Of a DNA stretch of 45,590 nt, positions 9,106-18,134 are shown in pieces. Source of the DNA: Candidatus Sumerlaeia bacterium (GTDB lineage: Bacteria > Sumerlaeota > Sumerlaeia > SLMS01 > JAHLLQ01); the NCBI GenBank assembly GCA_019634695.1, contig JAHCAW010000033.1, positions 1 through 45,590 of the forward strand, in the 5' to 3' direction. Under the pieces are notes generated by a model. It did no database searches. It was not told the origin of the DNA and was given only the letters and a program-made list of their open reading frames with translations. The position numbers were made by a program, and so were the translations under genes. Each line of letters opens with the position of its first letter. Positions within the stretch are counted from its first letter, which is position 1.

Positions 9106-9970
9106 GCTCGGCAGCCTCCCGAACGAATCCCTTCGCGGCAACCTGCTCGAGCAAAGCCGCGCGCTTCGCCCGATTGCCGGTCTTCCTCCATGCACGCATC
9201 GTCTCGCGGACCTCATGCAGCCGCCCCGCCAACTCGGGGTCGATCACAACCTGCACGCTCTTGCGCGTCGGCTTCAGGTCGCGGCTCGGCCGGATCGTGC
9301 CACGCAATTCGACGCGGGCCGCATCGGGTGCCGGAATTGCCCATGCCGCCTCGAGCAGATTCAACTCGATCAACAGTTCCTGCCCGACATCGAGAGTCAC
9401 CCACGGGCCCGCCTGTCCTCCCGGGCGCACGAATCGCACCTCCGCCCGGCCGCGGTCGATCGACACCGCCGCGTCGTACGGCTCCGCCTTGCTGCCCTCC
9501 TGCGGGCGCCGCGAGCCCGCCTTCTCCCGAATCCGATAGCGCTCCACGAACATCCCGCCCTCGACCGGCAGGAACGGGTTTAGTCCCGCCACCGACCAGT
9601 TCAGCGGCTTGGCCGAATGCTTCGACTCCACCGCGCCCAGCGTCACCAGTTCGCTGCCGATGTACCACACGAATGCCGGCAGCACGGCCACCACTCCGAC
9701 CGGCACCTCGTACAGTTCCGCCAGCCCGCTCCAAGGGGTCTCGTAGACGTTCGTGACGGCGAACTGACGGCGCTCGCAGGTGTAGCGCAGATTCGCCTGC
9801 ACCCGCGCGCCCTCCACCCGCAGCGACTCCAGCTTCAACGCCTCCGTGCCTTCGATCCGGTCCCAGATGACGTCCGAATCCTGCCGGATGAAGTTGGCGC
9901 ACCCGGCCCACAGCAGGGCGACGACGACAACCATGGCAGGGCTCAGCAGGCGGCAGGCGGCGTGACGCAC
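9092..9970 (-). CDS. Predicted lipoprotein of unknown function
   Basis: The 292-residue product starts with a basic n-region, a hydrophobic stretch (MVVVVALLWAGC) and a lipobox ending in cysteine near residue 24, so it is probably a membrane-anchored lipoprotein. A further hydrophobic segment occurs around VPVGVVAVLPAFVWYIGSEL, which may cross or associate with the membrane. The rest is mixed beta/alpha, with a charged C-terminal stretch (RAWRKTGNRAKRAALLEQ). I recognise no family. The GTG at 9970 is chosen because GAGGAG lies eight bases upstream and because this start supplies the positive charges that a lipoprotein signal needs; an internal ATG at 9934 would not. It is divergent from htpG, with 143 bp between them. 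Confidence 0.75.
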   Translation of the reverse strand: MRHAACRLLSPAMVVVVALLWAGCANFIRQDSDVIWDRIEGTEALKLESLRVEGARVQANLRYTCERRQFAVTNVYETPWSGLAELYEVPVGVVAVLPAFVWYIGSELVTLGAVESKHSAKPLNWSVAGLNPFLPVEGGMFVERYRIREKAGSRRPQEGSKAEPYDAAVSIDRGRAEVRFVRPGGQAGPWVTLDVGQELLIELNLLEAAWAIPAPDAARVELRGTIRPSRDLKPTRKSVQVVIDPELAGRLHEVRETMRAWRKTGNRAKRAALLEQVAAKGFVREAAELGYR

Positions 9971-10060
9971 GGGCGGGGCTCCTCGACTCGTCGGAGCGTG
10001 CTGACTACCCGGACCCGAACCCCAGCCGCAACCCCACATCCGGCCCGATTGGTCCCACCC

Positions 10061-10090
10061 TTGCATTTTCCCGCCGCGGACAACTATCAC
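10061..10090 (+). promoter_or_regulatory. Weak candidate promoter for htpG
   Basis: TTGCAT at 10061-10066 and TATCAC at 10085-10090 are 18 bp apart and would start transcription just ahead of the htpG ribosome site. Matches to the sigma-70 consensus are modest. No CIRCE-type inverted repeat is seen in the 143-bp gap, so HrcA control of htpG is not supported. Confidence 0.25.
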
Positions 10091-10113
10091 CCAGGCAGAG
10101 GAGACCGCCGAGG

Positions 10114-11991
10114 ATGACATCCGATCTGACCTCCGCACCGGCCGCCGAAACGCACGAGTTCCGCGCCGAAATCCGCCAGCTTCTCGACATCGTCATCCAC
10201 TCGCTCTACACCCACCGCGAGATCTTCGTCCGCGAACTGATCTCGAACGCTGCCGACGCCCTCGAGAAGTTTCGACACGAAACGCTCGTAAATCCAGATA
10301 TCCCAGAGAAGGAGCGAGAGCTGGCCATCCAGATCGCCCTGGACGAAGCCGCGACCACCTTCACCATCAGCGACTCCGGCGTCGGCATGACCCGGGAGGA
10401 GTTGACCGAGAACCTCGGCACCATCGCCCATTCGGGCACAAAGGCCTTTCTGGCCGAGATGGCCAAGGCCGGCAAGGGCGACGTCAACCTGATCGGCAAG
10501 TTCGGCGTCGGCTTCTACAGCGCTTTCATGGTGGCGAAGAAGGTGACAGTCGAAACCCGTTCGTATCATTCCGACTCACAGGGCTGGCGTTGGGAATCCG
10601 ACGGCGTCGGCACTTGGACCATCGCCCCCGCCGAGAACGCGCCCCGCGGCACCCGCATCACGCTGCACCTGCGCGAGGACGCCGAGGAGTTCGCCCGCGC
10701 CCCCCAGGTCCGTGAAATCATCCGTCGCTTCTCCAGTTTCGTCCCCTTCCCGATCCTCGTCGATGGCGAGAAGGCCAACACCGTCCAGGCCCTGTGGACC
10801 CGCAACAAGAACGAGGTGAAGGAGGAGGAATACGCCGAGTTCTTCAAGTTCATCGCCAACGCCGGCGACGAACCCTTCTACCGGTTGCACTTCTCGGCCG
10901 ACGCGCCGCTGGCGATCAACGCCCTGCTGTTCGTCCCACGCGACAACGTCGAGCGCCTTGGCTTCGGCCGCATGCGTCCGGGCGTGGACCTTTACTGCCG
11001 CAAGGTGCTCATCATGAAGCACCCCGAGGAACTGCTGCCCGAGTGGATGCGCTTCGTCCGCGGCGTCGTCGACAGCGAGGACCTGCCGCTCAACATCTCG
11101 CGCGAGACGCTCCAGGACAACCGGCTCGCCCGCAAGCTCGCCAACGTCATCACGGGCAAGTTCCTCGGCTTCCTCGACGAGCAGGCCCGGCACGATCCCG
11201 AACGCTACGCCGAGTTCTGGGCCGCACACGGCCGCTTCCTCAAGGAGGGAGCCGCCGAGGACTTCGCCCATCAGGAGAAGCTCGCCAAGCTGCTGCGCTT
11301 CGAGTCCTCCGCCACCGAACCCGGCAAGCTCGCCTCGCTGGCCGACTACGTCTCCCGCATGGTCGAAGGCCAGCAGGAGATCTACTACATCAACGGCCCT
11401 TCGCGCGCCGGCATCGAGGCCGGCCCCTACATCGAGGCGTTCCGCGCCCGCGGCATCGAGGTGCTCTACACGTTCGAGCCGATCGACGACTTCGTCCTCA
11501 GCAACCTGCGCGTCTTCGACGGCAAGGCGCTCGTCTCGGCCGACTCGGGCGACCTGAATCTGCCCGGCGAACAGAAGGATCCCGAGGGCGAACCGATGCC
11601 CGAGGCCGACGCCCAGGCCCTGTGCGAGTGGCTCAAGGAGGCGCTCGGCACGCGCGTCTCCGAGGTCAAGGTCTCCGCCCGGCTGGTCAGCAGTCCTGCC
11701 GTCGCCACCACCGGCGGTCTGGGCATGACCGGGGCCATGCACCGGGTGCTGATGGCCATGAATCGCGACGCGGAGACCCACGGCGCCTTCATGACGCTGG
11801 AGTTGAATACCCGGCATCCGCTCGTCAAGCGCCTCGATGTGCTGCGCCGCGACGACACCACCCGCGACTTCGCCCGCGAACTCGCCGACCAGCTCAACGA
11901 CAACGCCCTGATGGCCGCCGGCCTGCTTGCCGATCCGCGGGCAATGGTCGAGCGCATGAACCGCCTGCTGGCCAAGGCCGCCGGCCTCTGA
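10114..11991 (+). CDS. htpG: Hsp90-family chaperone HtpG
   Basis: Cytoplasmic ATP-dependent chaperone that refolds or holds client proteins under stress. The 625-residue length is normal for bacterial HtpG. Visible are the N-terminal GHKL ATPase signature (LYTHREIFVRELISNAADAL at about 30-50), the Mg/ATP segment ISDSGVGMTREEL, the lid-associated GKFGVGFYSAFMV, the middle-domain segment VDSEDLPLNISRE(T)LQ, and a C-terminal dimerisation region ending in RMNRLLAKAAG. The ATG at 10114 follows GAGGAG at 10099-10104. It is divergent from a lipoprotein gene. A strong hairpin lies directly after the stop, so it may be monocistronic. Confidence 0.98.
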   Translation: MTSDLTSAPAAETHEFRAEIRQLLDIVIHSLYTHREIFVRELISNAADALEKFRHETLVNPDIPEKERELAIQIALDEAATTFTISDSGVGMTREELTENLGTIAHSGTKAFLAEMAKAGKGDVNLIGKFGVGFYSAFMVAKKVTVETRSYHSDSQGWRWESDGVGTWTIAPAENAPRGTRITLHLREDAEEFARAPQVREIIRRFSSFVPFPILVDGEKANTVQALWTRNKNEVKEEEYAEFFKFIANAGDEPFYRLHFSADAPLAINALLFVPRDNVERLGFGRMRPGVDLYCRKVLIMKHPEELLPEWMRFVRGVVDSEDLPLNISRETLQDNRLARKLANVITGKFLGFLDEQARHDPERYAEFWAAHGRFLKEGAAEDFAHQEKLAKLLRFESSATEPGKLASLADYVSRMVEGQQEIYYINGPSRAGIEAGPYIEAFRARGIEVLYTFEPIDDFVLSNLRVFDGKALVSADSGDLNLPGEQKDPEGEPMPEADAQALCEWLKEALGTRVSEVKVSARLVSSPAVATTGGLGMTGAMHRVLMAMNRDAETHGAFMTLELNTRHPLVKRLDVLRRDDTTRDFARELADQLNDNALMAAGLLADPRAMVERMNRLLAKAAGL

Positions 11992-12001
11992 GGGCTCCCG
12001 T

Positions 12002-12023
12002 GGGCGCAAGGCTCCTTGCGCCC
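12002..12023 (+). terminator. Strong GC hairpin after htpG
   Basis: Perfect 9-bp inverted repeat (GGGCGCAAG, loop GCTC, CTTGCGCCC) starting 11 bases after the htpG stop. It has no downstream T-tract, so it may act as a transcript-stabilising or weak termination hairpin rather than a classical intrinsic terminator. Confidence 0.5.
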
Positions 12024-12084
12024 GTGGACCGCCCGTTCCATCGTCGTCGCCAAGTGGGGCCCCGCAGGAGTTCCCCCGGCGCCG

Positions 12085-13383
12085 ATGCACGACCATTCGC
12101 TGACCATCCGTCTGCTGACGCCGCGCCACCTGCTGGCGCTGGTCGCCGGCATCGGTCTCTGCCTCGGCCTCTCGCTGCGCGATCCCGTGCTGCTTGCGCT
12201 CGGCACCACGGCGCTGGCCTCGCTGCTCGTCTCACTCTGGCAGGCCGCCCGGCTGCTCAAGTCGCTGCGCGTCCGTCGCCGCCATCCCAGCAGGTCGTTT
12301 GAAGGCGAGCGCGTTCACGTTACGCTCGAGGTCGAGAACGACGGCTCGATTCCCGGCGCGTTGCTGGAGATTGAGGACCACTTTCCGCCGGGCGACGTCT
12401 GGCGCGTGCATCACCTCATCGAGCGGCCGATCCGGCGGCGTGAGACGGTGATTCTTGCCTATGAGGGCGAGTGCAGTCGCCGCCGCGGCCTGTACACGCT
12501 CGGCCCGGTGCGGTTCGTCGCGCGCGATGACCTCGGTCTGTTCCGGCGCGAGCTTGCCATCGAGGAGATGAGTCTGCTGCTTGTCTATCCCACGGCGGTG
12601 GACCTGCGCATGGTCGAGGTCCTCGGCGACGGCACGCTGGCGCACGTGGGCATCGAGACACTGCCACGCGCGGGCACCAGCGCCGAGTTCGTCGGCCTTC
12701 GCCCCTGGCGACCCGGCGACAACCCGGCCACGATTCATTGGCGATCGACGGCGCGCACCGGACACTTCGTCGTGAAGGAGTTCCACGACGAAACCGTCAC
12801 CGAAGTCACCTGCTTCCTCGATCTCGGCCGAATCGGCCTGACGGGACTCGGCGACCAGACATCGCTCGAGTATGCCATCAAGTCCACCGCCAGCCTGGCC
12901 CGTCGCGCCATCGCCCGTGCCCATGCCGTGCAACTCTACGCCGTTGGCACGGAAACCGAACACACTCCGCTGGGCAAGGGACAGCGCCACCTCCTCATGC
13001 TGCTCGACCATCTGGCGCTGCTCAAGCCGCGGGGCGAAGTCGCCTTCCTCGACGAGGTGCGGCGCTACGTCCCGCACCTGACACCGGGCGGCACGGTGAT
13101 TCTCGTCGTCAGCGCCTCGACCGTCGATCCGCAGGCCCTGCTGCCCACGATCGCCGCAATGCGCTGGCGGCGCCTGCTTCCCATCGTGGTCCTCATCGAC
13201 GACCGTGCCTTCATCAAGCTCTACGAGGAGCAGGAGATGCGGCACATCGAGGCAATGGGCCTCGAGGATCTGGCACGCACGTTCATCCTTCAGGGCGCGC
13301 GCGTGCACATCGTCACGCGTGCGCGCTCGCAGCGTCAGGCCCTGCTCCAAGGGCTCGAGCAGGAAGTGGTCGCCCATGGCTGA
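12085..13383 (+). CDS. DUF58 domain protein
   Basis: The 432-residue protein has two N-terminal hydrophobic segments (about 16-55) followed by a cytoplasmic or periplasmic beta-rich domain and a vWA-like C-terminal part. The DUF58 signature is plain at about 201-233: EFVGLRPWRPGDNPATIHW, then RSTARTGHFVVKEF. DUF58 proteins usually occur with MoxR AAA ATPases and transglutaminase-like membrane proteins, where they may act in assembly of envelope or enzyme complexes. Here only the membrane partner follows, with an eight-base overlap (ATGGCTGA); no MoxR gene is in the window. The ATG at 12085 is preferred; an AGGAG lies upstream but at a long 14-base spacing. An upstream TTG at 12016 would fall inside the hairpin. 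Confidence 0.9.
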   Translation: MHDHSLTIRLLTPRHLLALVAGIGLCLGLSLRDPVLLALGTTALASLLVSLWQAARLLKSLRVRRRHPSRSFEGERVHVTLEVENDGSIPGALLEIEDHFPPGDVWRVHHLIERPIRRRETVILAYEGECSRRRGLYTLGPVRFVARDDLGLFRRELAIEEMSLLLVYPTAVDLRMVEVLGDGTLAHVGIETLPRAGTSAEFVGLRPWRPGDNPATIHWRSTARTGHFVVKEFHDETVTEVTCFLDLGRIGLTGLGDQTSLEYAIKSTASLARRAIARAHAVQLYAVGTETEHTPLGKGQRHLLMLLDHLALLKPRGEVAFLDEVRRYVPHLTPGGTVILVVSASTVDPQALLPTIAAMRWRRLLPIVVLIDDRAFIKLYEEQEMRHIEAMGLEDLARTFILQGARVHIVTRARSQRQALLQGLEQEVVAHG

Positions 13384-14536
13384 CCTCGCCAATCGGTGGG
13401 CGGACGACCCGCTCCCGGCTGCCGCATGGGAGCAGGTTCATGTCGCGGCGACCGGTGTGCTCGCCACGCTGGCACTGGCCATCTCGTTCCGCGTGCCCGG
13501 TGCGGGTGAAGCGCTCGCGTTTCTGCTTTACGCCGCGCTCGCCTGGATCGGCCTTCTGTTCGCACGCGCCGCGCGCACCTTCCTGCTCGATCTGTTCGCG
13601 CAGTTCCACTATCGCGAGAAGTTCGCCCTGTTCCTGGCGCACGGCGTCATCATGCTGGTGCCGTGGACGTTGGGCTTCCGCGGATGGCACCACGCTTTCG
13701 CGGCCGTGCTCGTGCTGCTCTGCGTGCAGGGCGTCCATGCGCTCGGCTTCGGCCGCATCTACGGCATGACGGTGCTCATGGTTCTGGCGCATCTGCCGGG
13801 CCTCGAGACGACGCCGTTTGCGCTGGCGGCTGCGTGGATGCTCGCACTTCTGGCATGCGTGCGCGTGGAGCACATCCGCTTCACGCTGGAGCGCTATCCC
13901 GTCAGCCGCGGCCTGCCGATGCGCGATGCGATTGCCGGCAGCCTCTGGCCGCTTGCCTCGCCTCTGGCACTTGGCGTGGTCGTGTGGGTCATGGCGGGGA
14001 CGATGTGGGCAGGCCAACGGCGACCGCTCTCGCTCGAGTTCGGCGTGCTGCGCGGAGCGGGCAACATGGGTCCCGTCGCCGGCGGCGGCTTCATCTTCGA
14101 CGCCGTGCTGCTGGTCGGCATGATTGTTGGGGCGCTGGTGTTGCTGCATTGGATCGAGCGCAAGTTCCGCCGGCGTCGCGGCTCGATCGGCGAGGAGGAA
14201 GCGCTCGGCGTCACCGAACACCGCCACGACCGCACGGGTCGCGCGGAGCCGCCGCCGCAATTCGACGAAGGCGACGATGCACGCGGCCGCGTCCTGCGGC
14301 GCTTCCGGCGCCTGGCGCATGCACTGGCCCGACGAGACGACGAGACGCCGCGCGAGTTCCTCGGCCGCCTGACAGCCGGCGAGGAGTTGCCCGGTTTCGT
14401 GCCCGCCACGCTCGACCGCGCGGCGTACAGTCGCCTGCCGATCGACGACGCGCAGGCCGCCGAGCTGCTCGCGCGTCTGGACGCATGGGAATCGCAGGTT
14501 CGCGAGGAAACAGAGCCGGCGCGGGGAAGCCTGTAA
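13376..14536 (+). CDS. TgpA-like membrane protein lacking the transglutaminase core (DUF3488/DUF4129-type)
   Basis: The 386-residue protein has about six N-terminal hydrophobic segments between residues of about 20 and 200, one more at FIFDAVLLVGMIVGALVLLH, and a cytoplasmic tail ending in a DUF4129-like segment (TPREFLGRL, AAYSRLPIDDAQAAELLARL). TgpA-type proteins normally run to about 650-750 residues, with a Cys-His-Asp transglutaminase domain between the membrane part and DUF4129. Here the two ends are joined directly, with no frameshift visible. It is translationally coupled to the DUF58 gene, the usual partner. The stop codon lies within the opposite-strand rnpB P1 helix. I infer a structural membrane role without transglutaminase activity. 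Confidence 0.78.
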   Translation: MADLANRWADDPLPAAAWEQVHVAATGVLATLALAISFRVPGAGEALAFLLYAALAWIGLLFARAARTFLLDLFAQFHYREKFALFLAHGVIMLVPWTLGFRGWHHAFAAVLVLLCVQGVHALGFGRIYGMTVLMVLAHLPGLETTPFALAAAWMLALLACVRVEHIRFTLERYPVSRGLPMRDAIAGSLWPLASPLALGVVVWVMAGTMWAGQRRPLSLEFGVLRGAGNMGPVAGGGFIFDAVLLVGMIVGALVLLHWIERKFRRRRGSIGEEEALGVTEHRHDRTGRAEPPPQFDEGDDARGRVLRRFRRLAHALARRDDETPREFLGRLTAGEELPGFVPATLDRAAYSRLPIDDAQAAELLARLDAWESQVREETEPARGSL

Positions 14537-14942
14537 GCCGAATTCTGTCACGCCCCGGCTTGTCCGCCGAACCTCGGCGAAGGCGGAGGCGTCCGCGATC
14601 ATTCCTCTGGGACCTTCGTCACCGAAGGCCTCAAGCAGCCTACCCGAGAGTCCCGCCCCGAAGGGCATCGAGCCGGACCAGCTCTGCTCTCCTATTTGGC
14701 CTTGCTCCGGGTGGGGTTTAGCCGGCCGCCCCGTCGCCGGGACGCCGGTGCGCTCTTACCGCACCATTTCACCCTTGCCTGTGCGCCGCCCGAAAGCGGG
14801 CCATCGGCGGTGTCGTTTCTGTGCCACTTTCCGTCGGGTTACCCCGCCTTGCCGTTGGCAAGCACCCTGTCCTGTGGAGTTCGGACTTTCCTCCGGGAGA
14901 CCGGCCGAAGCCCCCTCCCGGCGACCGCGCGGCTTCCCCGCG
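14520..14942 (-). ncRNA. rnpB: RNase P RNA, type A
   Basis: RNA subunit of RNase P, which trims tRNA 5' leaders. The universal 5' core GAGGAAAGTCCGAACTCC followed by ACAGG is present on the minus strand at about 14877-14895. Downstream come GGTGAAATGGTGCGGTAAGAG, AAACCCCACCCGGAGCAAGG and the 3' core ACAGAATTCGGCTTACAGGC. The ends are set by the P1 helix, where CGCGGGGAAGCC pairs with GGCTTCCCCGCG. About 423 nt is in the normal range. It lies 113 bp downstream of glnS on the same strand. A TGTAAT at 14977-14982 (minus strand) could be its -10 box, but no good -35 is seen. Its 3' end overlaps the last 17 bases of the membrane-protein gene on the other strand. Confidence 0.97.
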
Positions 14943-15055
14943 TCGGATGCGCGCGACTCTCCACACGCCCGCGACCATTACAAGGCGAATGAAAACGTCG
15001 CGCAGGGCGTTCTTCGTGTTGGAGCCGCGCTGGGCTCGATCCGCTTCCGTTCAAC

Positions 15056-16744
15056 TCACGAGCTGGCCGCGATCTTGGCCCAGGAATCCCGCAACCCCAC
15101 CGTGCGATTGAAGACCAATCGGCCCGGCTGCGAGTCCGCCGAGTCGGGGACGAAGTAGCCGACGCGCTCGAACTGCACCGTCGTCTCCGCCGGCACGTTG
15201 CCCAGCGCCGGTTCGACGAAACATCGCGGCAGCACCTCGAGGCTCTGAGGATTCAGATTCTCAAGCCAGTTGCCGCCCTCGGGCACATCGAGTGGATTCG
15301 GCACCTGGAACAGGCGGTCGTACAACCGCACCTCCGCCGGCAGCGCATGTGCCGCCGACACCCACTGGATCGTGCCCTTCACCTTGCGACCGTCGGGCGC
15401 GTTGCCGCCCCGCGTGGCCGGATCGTACGTGCACCGCAACTCGACGATCTCCCCCGCCGCGTTCTTCACCGCCTCGCGGCAGGTGATCAGATAGCCCCAG
15501 CGCAGGCGCACCTCGCGCCCGGGCGCCAGCCGGAAGAACTTCTTCGGCGGGTCCTCCATGAAGTCGTCAGCGTCGATGTACAGCTCGCGCGAAAACGGCA
15601 CCTTGCGCGAGCCCGCCGACGGATCCTCCGGATTGTTGACCGCCTCGAGTTCCTCGACCTGCCCCTCGGGATAGTTCTCCAGCACCACCCGAAGCGGCTT
15701 CAGCACGCCCATGTAACGCGTCGCGGTGCGGTTCAGCACCTCGCGGATGCAGTGCTCGAAGAGCTGGATGTCGATGACGCTGTTGGTCTTCGCAACGCCG
15801 ACCCGGTCGCAGAACAGGCGAATGGCCTCGGCGGGCACGCCGCGCCGGCGCAGACCGCGCAGGGTGGACATGCGCGGGTCGTCCCACCCGCCGACGTATC
15901 CCTCCTCGACGAGCTGGCGCAGGCGTCGCTTGCTCAGCAGCATGTACGTCACGTTCAGCCGCGCGAATTCGAACTGGCGCGACGGCCAGATGCCCAGCTT
16001 GTCGATGAACCAATCGTACAGCGGACGGTGGTCCTCGAACTCCAGCGTGCAGATCGAGTGCGTGATCCCCTCGATCGAGTCCGACTGCCCGTGCGCGAAG
16101 TCGTACATCGGATAGATGCACCAGGCGTCGCCTGTGCGATGATGCGTGGCCTTCAGGATGCGATACAGAACCGGGTCGCGCATGTTGACGTTGGGCGAGG
16201 CCATGTCGATGCGCGCGCGCAGCACCTTCTCGCCGTTGCCGAACTCGCCGGCGCGCATCCGCGCGAACAGATCCAGGTTCTCCTCGACGCTGCGGTTGCG
16301 CGACGGGCTCTCGCGCCCGGGCTCGGTCAGCGTCCCGCGGTACTGGCGAATCTCCTCGCCCGACAGGTCGTCCACGTAGGCCAGGCCCTTGTGGATCAAC
16401 TCGACGGCGAACCCGTACAGTTTCTCGAAGTAGTCCGACGCGAAGTAGAGATGCTCGCCCCAGTCGAAACCGAGCCAGCGCACGTCCTCCAGCATCGAGT
16501 CGACGAACTCGTCCTCTTCCTTCACCGGGTTCGTGTCGTCGAAGCGCAGATGGCAGCGGCCGCCGAACTCGCGCGCGATCCCGAAGTTGAGGCAGATCGA
16601 CTTGGCATGGCCGAGCTGGAGGTAGCCGTTCGGCTCGGGGGGAAAGCGGGTGACGACCTCGCCGACGCGGCCAGTGGCCACGTCCTCGGCCACGATGGTC
16701 CGGATGAAGTCGCGGGGTTCTCGGATGTCGTCGGCGGCCGTCAT
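15056..16744 (-). CDS. glnS: Glutaminyl-tRNA synthetase
   Basis: Class I aminoacyl-tRNA synthetase that charges tRNA-Gln with glutamine directly, which suggests the cell does not rely only on the GatCAB transamidation route. The 562-residue length matches bacterial GlnRS (about 550). The HIGH-type motif is in [15 protein letters not shown] (GHAK at 45-48), and the KMSKS-type motif is LLSKRR (K272). GlnRS-specific segments such as [36 protein letters not shown] and the C-terminal anticodon-binding beta-barrels ([12 protein letters not shown]) distinguish it from GluRS. The ATG at 16744 gives the family's N-terminus. It is preceded on the same strand by the LarA-like gene after 106 bp and followed by rnpB. 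Confidence 0.97.
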   Translation of the reverse strand: MTAADDIREPRDFIRTIVAEDVATGRVGEVVTRFPPEPNGYLQLGHAKSICLNFGIAREFGGRCHLRFDDTNPVKEEDEFVDSMLEDVRWLGFDWGEHLYFASDYFEKLYGFAVELIHKGLAYVDDLSGEEIRQYRGTLTEPGRESPSRNRSVEENLDLFARMRAGEFGNGEKVLRARIDMASPNVNMRDPVLYRILKATHHRTGDAWCIYPMYDFAHGQSDSIEGITHSICTLEFEDHRPLYDWFIDKLGIWPSRQFEFARLNVTYMLLSKRRLRQLVEEGYVGGWDDPRMSTLRGLRRRGVPAEAIRLFCDRVGVAKTNSVIDIQLFEHCIREVLNRTATRYMGVLKPLRVVLENYPEGQVEELEAVNNPEDPSAGSRKVPFSRELYIDADDFMEDPPKKFFRLAPGREVRLRWGYLITCREAVKNAAGEIVELRCTYDPATRGGNAPDGRKVKGTIQWVSAAHALPAEVRLYDRLFQVPNPLDVPEGGNWLENLNPQSLEVLPRCFVEPALGNVPAETTVQFERVGYFVPDSADSQPGRLVFNRTVGLRDSWAKIAASS

Positions 16745-16850
16745 TCGGTCGCGGCTCCTCGGGCGGCGGTGCGCCCCGGGGCGGGGCGGCGTCAATGAGT
16801 GGGCATCGTGGGCACGCCGGGCGGTGTGCCAATCCAAATCCGGGGGCGCT

Positions 16851-18134
16851 TCACGGCTCGGTGGCAAAGCGCTCTCGCAACGCCCACAGCCCCAATGCCG
16901 GGTTCGGCACGAAGAAGACCGGCTCCCCATCCTCCAGGCGATTGAAGCCCAATTGCAGCCGCGCCGGGTCCCAGCGGCGCATCGCCTCGGCCGGATCGGC
17001 CCAGGCGTAGCCAACGCCCTCGATCTCAGCCCGCGAAAGACCCCCGGCGCACCACACCACCCGGAAGCGCCCTTCCGTCGAACCGTGGATCAGGTGTGCC
17101 GCCGCGGAGAGGTTCGCGGCCAGTTCCGCGTCGCGCTCGGCCGCGGCCAGCACGGCCTCCGTCCCACGGTATCCGTGACGCCGGATCAATGCATCGATGC
17201 CGGCGTCCTCGCCGAAGCGATCCACCCCGGGGCCGAGAACGATCAACTCCCCCCCGTCCGCCATCGCCATCCGCAGCCGATAGATCGCCTTGTTGCCGAG
17301 CCACGTCGAATGGAACTCGGCCGGGTCCAGCCAGACCACCGCCCGGCGGATAGGGTCGTCGAGCAGGTCCAGATTCACCTGCTGGCACAGCGCCGCGCCG
17401 CGGTGGAAGCACTCCGTGTCGTCGCCCGCGTACAGGCCGCGAGTCACCAGGCGCCCGGTCGCATCCCGACTGCGCACCGTCAGCAGCCACGTGATTGGAA
17501 ACTCTGCGAGAAACTCGGCCGCCATGCGGTCCAGCACCGCCCGCACAGGCGTCCGCGCGCGGCCCATGATGGACTCCATCCCGCACGCCGCGCCCAGGAA
17601 GTGCGTCTTGTCGATGATGTCCTTTCCGCCCGTGCCGACGAGGATGTTCTTGTTGTGGTTCGCGATGCCGACCACCTCGTGCGGCATCAACTGGCCGATC
17701 GAGACGATCCGATCCCATCCGCCATCAAGCAGGTCGGTGTTCAGCGCGCAGGCGATCGGATACGCAACCCGCCCGCCGGAGACTTCGCTAAGGAACTCCG
17801 CCGGCACGTGGCCGACTTCGCGCACGCCCGCGCGCCAGTCGTGCACCAGAAACGCCTCGTCCGGGATGCCGGGGAACATTGCGGCCCGCTGCGCGGCCGT
17901 CATCGGCACATGCGTGCCCAAAGCCGGCAGCACCCGCACGACGGCCGAATCACGCAGGGATTCGTACAGCCACACCGTCAGGAACCCCGCCCAAGAGTGC
18001 AACCGCGTGTGGTCAGGCGGAACGAGCAGTACACGGCCCACGCTGCCCCACGAGCGCACCAACTCGCCGAGCAATTCGCCCGCGCGCGCCTCGGTCACCT
18101 GCCCATCCGGCCCGCCCTCGGCGAAGTGCATCAT
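16851..18134 (-). CDS. LarA-like nickel-pincer racemase/epimerase (DUF2088 family)
   Basis: The 427-residue protein belongs to the lactate racemase LarA superfamily, which uses a nickel-pincer nucleotide to racemise or epimerise 2-hydroxyacids. Conserved positions fit L. plantarum LarA with exact spacing. D41 and R44 in PPDHTR correspond to D72/R75, and H75 in GTHVPMT to H108. H152 in MPHEVVG, K162 in NHNKNILVG and H178 in KTHFLG correspond to H174, K184 (cofactor thioamide link) and H200 (Ni ligand). The gene overlaps the gluconokinase stop by four bases (ATGA). I infer a sugar-acid substrate, such as a gluconate C2-epimer, as reported for some LarA homologues. Cofactor genes larB, larC and larE are not in this window. 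Substrate unproven. Confidence 0.88.
   Translation of the reverse strand: MMHFAEGGPDGQVTEARAGELLGELVRSWGSVGRVLLVPPDHTRLHSWAGFLTVWLYESLRDSAVVRVLPALGTHVPMTAAQRAAMFPGIPDEAFLVHDWRAGVREVGHVPAEFLSEVSGGRVAYPIACALNTDLLDGGWDRIVSIGQLMPHEVVGIANHNKNILVGTGGKDIIDKTHFLGAACGMESIMGRARTPVRAVLDRMAAEFLAEFPITWLLTVRSRDATGRLVTRGLYAGDDTECFHRGAALCQQVNLDLLDDPIRRAVVWLDPAEFHSTWLGNKAIYRLRMAMADGGELIVLGPGVDRFGEDAGIDALIRRHGYRGTEAVLAAAERDAELAANLSAAAHLIHGSTEGRFRVVWCAGGLSRAEIEGVGYAWADPAEAMRRWDPARLQLGFNRLEDGEPVFFVPNPALGLWALRERFATEP

Noticed and set aside
9971..10113. CIRCE operator upstream of htpG
   Set aside because: No TTAGCACTC-type inverted repeat is present in the gap; only a weak sigma-70-like pair was found.
10576..12129. 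A 517-codon open frame antisense to htpG
   Set aside because: It mirrors htpG codon structure in a high-GC genome, shows no family, and has no ribosome site; HtpG is matched along its whole length on the other strand.
15056..16744. Glutamyl-tRNA synthetase instead of GlnRS
   Set aside because: Length, the C-terminal beta-barrel region and segments such as [14 protein letters not shown] are those of GlnRS.
15347..16798. A 483-codon open frame antisense to glnS
   Set aside because: No family features; glnS is complete with both class I signature motifs on the other strand.
16851..18134. Calling the LarA-like gene lactate racemase
   Set aside because: Cofactor residues fit the superfamily, but the gluconokinase context argues for another 2-hydroxyacid; lactate specificity cannot be read from the sequence.
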